A DNA stretch of 64,000 bases from NCBI GenBank assembly GCA_963748315.1, contig CAVVIK010000006.1:930001-994000 (forward strand). Direction: 5' to 3'. Of this stretch, positions 60,847-64,000 are shown one piece after another. The notes beneath the pieces were generated by a model. It searched no databases and had not been told where the DNA came from. It saw only the letters and a program-made list of their open reading frames with translations. The DNA comes from DASPHG01 sp963748315 (GTDB lineage Bacteria > Actinomycetota > Thermoleophilia > Solirubrobacterales > Thermoleophilaceae). Each line of letters starts with the position of its first letter. Position 1 is the stretch's first letter. Made by a program: the position numbers and the translations under genes.

Positions 60847-62021
60847 AGCCAGACCGACCCGACGAACCCGATTGCCGCCAGCGCGACTCCCGTGCGCGGG
60901 AACCGGCGCAGGCCCCACGCCACGAGCGGAACGGCGAGCAGCAGCCCGGCCATGAGATGCCGCGGCGGGAACGAGAACCCGAACATGGTGGGGGCGAGAA
61001 ACGCCGCGACCAGGAGCTGCGCGCCGAGCGCGAGCGTGCAGAGGAAGGCCGTCGCGTCGGCCCGGGCGTGCTGGGGCAGCGCGCGCGCGAGCTTCTCGTG
61101 GCGCGTGCGCACGAGCAGCCACACGCCGACGCCGACGAGCGCGAAGACGGGTGCCCAGCGCAGGAGGCCGAACTCGCGGTCGATGAGCAGCGCGACGAGC
61201 CGGTAGGTGCGCTCGACGTACCCGCCGGGGAAGCTCGCATCCGTCGAGCTCTCGCCCTCGACCTCGGCCGAGTACGGCGTCGGCCCGTCGTAGAGCGCCT
61301 CGTTCAGCGTCACGTAGAAGATCACGCTGAAGAGGGCGAGCTCGGACGCGAGCAGCGTCAGCATGCGGCTGCGCGAACGCCACAGTGTGCGGGCGGCGAA
61401 GACGCCGATCACGATCCCGGCGGGGACGAACTTCGTGCCCAGCCACGGCAGCGTGCCGAGCAGCAGGAAGCAGCCGAACGCGTCCGGCCGCGTGATCCGC
61501 TCCTGGAGTCGCAACGCGAGCAGCGCCGCGCCCGCGAGCGCGGTGGCGGCGCTGAGCTCCGGATACACGGCGGTGCCATACGCGATGAACGGCGGCGAGA
61601 GTGTGACCGCAAGCGTCGCCCCGATCGCCCACGGGTCCGGCACGACGCGCAGTGCAAGCAGGTACGCGAGCACGCCGCCGAGCGCGGCGATCGCCGCGAG
61701 GAAAAGCTCGACCGCCTTCGCGCCTCCGAGCGCGAACGCGGGCGCGATCAGCGCCGGGAACCCGGCGCCGTGCGGCTCGTGCGCGCGGCCCTCGGTCAGC
61801 TTCCCGTGCCGGTCGAGGTACTGCGGGTAGAACTCCTCCCACTGGCGCTCGGCGCGCTGGTTGCGCACGTCGAAGTCGCCGTCCTCCACCAGCGACTTCG
61901 CCGTCAGGAGGTAGTGCGGCTCGTCCCCGCCGTAGTCCGAGGAGCCGAAGGCGTCGAGCCCGAGCGTGCTCGCGTAGATCGCGAACAGGACGAGCCACAG
62001 ACCGGCGAGCCGGAGCGTCAC
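60627..62021 (-). CDS. Polytopic membrane glycosyltransferase (GT39/ArnT-like)
   Basis: 464 residues from GTG 62021. About ten helices and the first-loop Asp cluster SSDYGGDEPHYLLTA typical of polyprenyl-phosphate-sugar-dependent transferases. A long extracytoplasmic region with SAEVEGESSTDASFPGG follows. It probably moves sugar to an acceptor outside the membrane, using a lipid-linked donor that the neighbouring GT2 could make. Its 3' end overlaps the GT2 ORF by 220 bp convergent, so one of the two C-termini is likely shorter in reality. Confidence 0.78.
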   Translation of the reverse strand: MTLRLAGLWLVLFAIYASTLGLDAFGSSDYGGDEPHYLLTAKSLVEDGDFDVRNQRAERQWEEFYPQYLDRHGKLTEGRAHEPHGAGFPALIAPAFALGGAKAVELFLAAIAALGGVLAYLLALRVVPDPWAIGATLAVTLSPPFIAYGTAVYPELSAATALAGAALLALRLQERITRPDAFGCFLLLGTLPWLGTKFVPAGIVIGVFAARTLWRSRSRMLTLLASELALFSVIFYVTLNEALYDGPTPYSAEVEGESSTDASFPGGYVERTYRLVALLIDREFGLLRWAPVFALVGVGVWLLVRTRHEKLARALPQHARADATAFLCTLALGAQLLVAAFLAPTMFGFSFPPRHLMAGLLLAVPLVAWGLRRFPRTGVALAAIGFVGSVWLYADVRWDGGGFAAGRPDAPWGPLEDAFPLFREGSTVPFVIAGALGAALVALCFLAWWNSRQSAGATRAKYSG

Positions 62022-62070
62022 GTGCGCGATACTGGCAAGCGTGGGGTACGACCTGCAGCGCCGAGATCAG

Positions 62071-62511
62071 ATGCGCCCCTCAGACGAGGGGCGGCAGCGG
62101 GCCGCCGATGCGCTGCGCGCCCACTACGCCGAGGGCCGGCTTGACGAGGTCGAGCTCGAGCGCCGTGTCGAGCTCGCCTACGCGGCCTCGACGCGCGCGG
62201 ACCTGAAGGTGCTCTTTCGCGACCTGCCATGGGACCCGCGCTCACGCGCGCGGTCGGAGGCGCGCTGGGGCTTCCAGCGCCGGCTGCTGCGCGCGCACGC
62301 CGCCGCTTACGCGGGCATCAACAGCGGCTTCGTCGGGATCTGGGCGCTGACCGGCGGCGGCGAGTTCTGGCCGGGCGGCAGCATCGCCGGCTGGGGCGCC
62401 TTCCTCGGCGGCCACTGGGCGATCGCGCGCGCCGTGCGGAAGTCGCGCGAGGACCGCGACCGCTCACGCGGCCGCCTTCCCCGCGCGTCTCGCCGTGCTC
62501 TGAGCCGCTAG
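62071..62511 (+). CDS. DUF1707/2TM-domain protein
   Basis: 146 residues from ATG 62071 (GTG 62041 possible). It begins RPSDEGRQRAADALRAHYAE followed by GRLDEVELERRVELAYAAST, the DUF1707 (SHOCT-like) signature. Two hydrophobic segments follow (INSGFVGIWALTGGGEF, GGSIAGWGAFLGGHW). It ends in an Arg/Ser-rich tail. Such proteins are common in actinobacteria; function unknown. The 3' end overlaps the convergent SnoaL-like gene by 4 bp. Confidence 0.8.
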   Translation: MRPSDEGRQRAADALRAHYAEGRLDEVELERRVELAYAASTRADLKVLFRDLPWDPRSRARSEARWGFQRRLLRAHAAAYAGINSGFVGIWALTGGGEFWPGGSIAGWGAFLGGHWAIARAVRKSREDRDRSRGRLPRASRRALSR

Positions 62512-62924
62512 GCCGGCGCCGGCAGCGCGCCGAGCTGCGTCAGCAGCGTGACCGCGTCGAGCGACTGCCAGCGCTCGGCGACCCGTCCGTCCTCGAACCG
62601 GAAGAACGACTGTCCCTCGACGTCGACCTTGTTCCCGGTCGCCGGCACGCCCATCAGCTCGTCACTGTGCGTGCCGCGGACCCGGTACCGCACGGCGACT
62701 TTGTCGCCATCGCTGACGGAATCCTCGAGCGTCAGCTCGATGTCCGGAAGGGCCTTCGCAAACGCCGCGTAGAACGCGCTCACGCCCTCCTTCCCCTGCA
62801 CCTCCGGCGGGTAGCCGTGAAGCGTCAGGTCGTCCCCATACATCTCGAGGTAGCCCTCGAGGTTCCCGCTATTCATTTGTGCGACGGCGTTTTCGATCGC
62901 CGCCACGTTCTCGTTTTGGGCCAT
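62508..62924 (-). CDS. SnoaL-like / NTF2-fold protein
   Basis: 138 residues. NTF2-like fold with LEGYLEMYGDDLTLHGYPPE and the later strand YRVRGTHSDELMGVPATGNK. The last region has RFEDGRVAERWQSLDA. SnoaL-like polyketide cyclase-type proteins have varied ligand-binding or cyclase roles; no specific catalytic assignment is possible. The start is ATG 62924. An acyl-CoA dehydrogenase lies upstream on the same strand. Confidence 0.8.
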   Translation of the reverse strand: MAQNENVAAIENAVAQMNSGNLEGYLEMYGDDLTLHGYPPEVQGKEGVSAFYAAFAKALPDIELTLEDSVSDGDKVAVRYRVRGTHSDELMGVPATGNKVDVEGQSFFRFEDGRVAERWQSLDAVTLLTQLGALPAPA

Positions 62925-62937
62925 GTGCCGACCCTAA

Positions 62938-64000
62938 CTACGCACCCATGCCGCGCGCAATGACCAACTGCTGCACCTCGTCGGTGCCCTCGCCGATGGT
63001 GAGGATCTTCGCGTCGCGGTAGAAGCGGCACACCGGGTACTCCTCGATATAGCCGTAGCCGCCGTGGATCTGGACCGCCTCCTCGGCGGCGCGCACGGCG
63101 AGGCGGCCGGTCTTCAGCTTGGCCTTGGCGGCGGTGATCCGGAAGTCCTTGCCCTGCTCGCGCTCGACCGCCGCCTTGTAGGTGAGCAGCCGAGCGGCCT
63201 CGATCTCGGTCGCCATGTCGGCGAGCTTCATCTGAATCGCCTGGAACTTCGAGATCGACTGGCCGAATGCCTGGCGCTCCTTCGCGTAGGCGAGCGCCTC
63301 GTCGAGCGCGCCTTGCGCGAGGCCGACGCCCATCGCCGACACGCTGATACGGCCGCCGTCGAGCGTCTCGAGGAACTGCTTGAAGCCCTGCCCGCGCGCG
63401 CCGACGAGGTTCTCGAGCGGGACGCGCGCAGTCGTCGAACGACAGCGGCCGCGTGTCGGACGCGTTCCAACCCATCTTGCGGTACGGCTCGCCGACCTCG
63501 AAGCCCGGCGTGCCGTTCGGGATCAGGATGTTCGAGACCTCGTTGTCGCCGGTCCGTGCGGTGACCGTCGTGAACTTCGAGATGTCGGTGCCCGCGTTGG
63601 TGATGAACTGCTTCGCCCCGTTCACCACCCACTCGCCGTCCTCCTCGCGCGCGGTGGTGCGCACGTTGCCGGCGTCCGAGCCCGCCTCGGGCTCGGTCAG
63701 CCCGAACCCGCCGAGCGCCGTGCCGCTGCACAGCTGCGGCATCCACTCCTGCTTCTGCTCCTCGGAGCCGAACGCGTAGATCGGGTAGGTGGCGAGGCTC
63801 GTGTTCTGGGCGAGCGTGATCGCGACGCTCGAGTCGACGCGCGTGAGCTCCTCGACGACGATCGCGTACGCGAGGTAGCCGGCGTTCGCGCCGCCGTACT
63901 CCTCGGGGTAGGGGATCCCCATCAGGCCGAGCTTGCCGAGCTGCTCGACGATCTCGTACGGGAAGCGCTTCTCGCGGTCGAGCTCCTCGGCGACGGGCTT
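62938..64000 (-). CDS. Acyl-CoA dehydrogenase, N-terminal part beyond window, frameshifted
   Basis: The visible part starts within the N-terminal helical domain (EEYGGANAGYLAYAIVVEEL). It has FAD-binding FGLTEPEAGSDAGN and KQFITNAGTDI. The C-terminal helical domain has VQIHGGYGYIEEYPV and ends GEGTDEVQQLVIARGMGA at 62938. The frame breaks near 63423-63429 (one extra base). It oxidises acyl-CoA to trans-2-enoyl-CoA with FAD and ETF. Substrate range is unclear. The start lies beyond base 64000. Confidence 0.88.

Noticed and set aside
60552..62144. 530-codon plus-strand frame over the GT39-like gene
   Set aside because: Very Arg/Glu-rich, no domain; the minus-strand gene has regular transmembrane helices.
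1..64000. tRNA, rRNA genes, CRISPR arrays, classic IS elements with inverted ends, integrase or att sites
   Set aside because: None seen on reading both strands. Repeats found are the REP family, short operator-like palindromes and one duplicated hairpin.

Overview
The window is GC-rich DNA with densely packed genes on both strands. It has many 4-bp stop/start overlaps, frequent GTG and TTG starts, and long antisense shadow ORFs. Gene content points to a deep-branching actinobacterium, and Thermoleophilia/Solirubrobacterales is my best guess. The markers are EgtB/EgtD ergothioneine genes, a paired Get3/ArsA-like ATPase locus like mycobacterial Rv3679-Rv3680, a methyltransferase-GH57-GT4 trio like Rv3030-Rv3032, a c-di-AMP riboswitch on a cell-wall gene, and an FtsZ with an actinobacterial-type tail. 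The lineage is inferred from content only; no rRNA or tRNA gene was seen.

Layout. 1-4.3 kb: dehydrogenases, a thioredoxin-fold protein, a lipase-like hydrolase, and a quinone oxidoreductase-TetR pair. 4.3-7.8 kb: an osmoprotectant (betaine/choline-type) ABC importer. 7.8-11.3 kb: thiolase, dehydrogenase, a REP-associated transposase (RAYT) with its repeats, and an SDR. 11.4-13.5 kb: egtD-egtB. 13.6-19.3 kb: glpX, moeA, an intact and a degenerate GGDEF protein, and a NarL-type regulator. 19.4-23.9 kb: riboswitch-controlled RlpA-like protein, YihY, the primary sigma factor, and PilT. 24-31 kb: AIM24, HxlR, a large hypothetical protein, the Get3-like pair, ParA and FtsZ. 31-36.7 kb: gamma-glutamyltransferase, HisC and a methyltransferase. 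36.7-40.1 kb: an alpha-glucan cluster. 40-47 kb: topoisomerase IB, stress membrane proteins, a second RAYT, a second sigma-70 factor, a Ser/Thr kinase and a CBS protein, several behind a shared SigB/SigF-like promoter motif. 47-53.5 kb: acetyltransferase, MacB-type ABC exporter, MeaB and CHAD. 53.5-56.2 kb: an exported copper cassette (multicopper oxidase, beta-helix protein, cupredoxin). 56.2-64 kb: RmuC, a surface-glycan group (epimerase, phosphodiesterase-GT2 ORF, polytopic transferase), small proteins and an acyl-CoA dehydrogenase running off the edge.

Two themes cut across the window. First, a palindromic REP family with core GGGGTCAGACCCC is spread over the region beside two RAYT transposases. 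Some copies supply stop codons to neighbouring genes, and others are read in frame inside a long ORF. Second, at least twelve conserved genes carry one- or two-base indels, usually at short homopolymers. Restoring one base recovers the family sequence each time, so most are probably sequencing errors rather than real pseudogenes.
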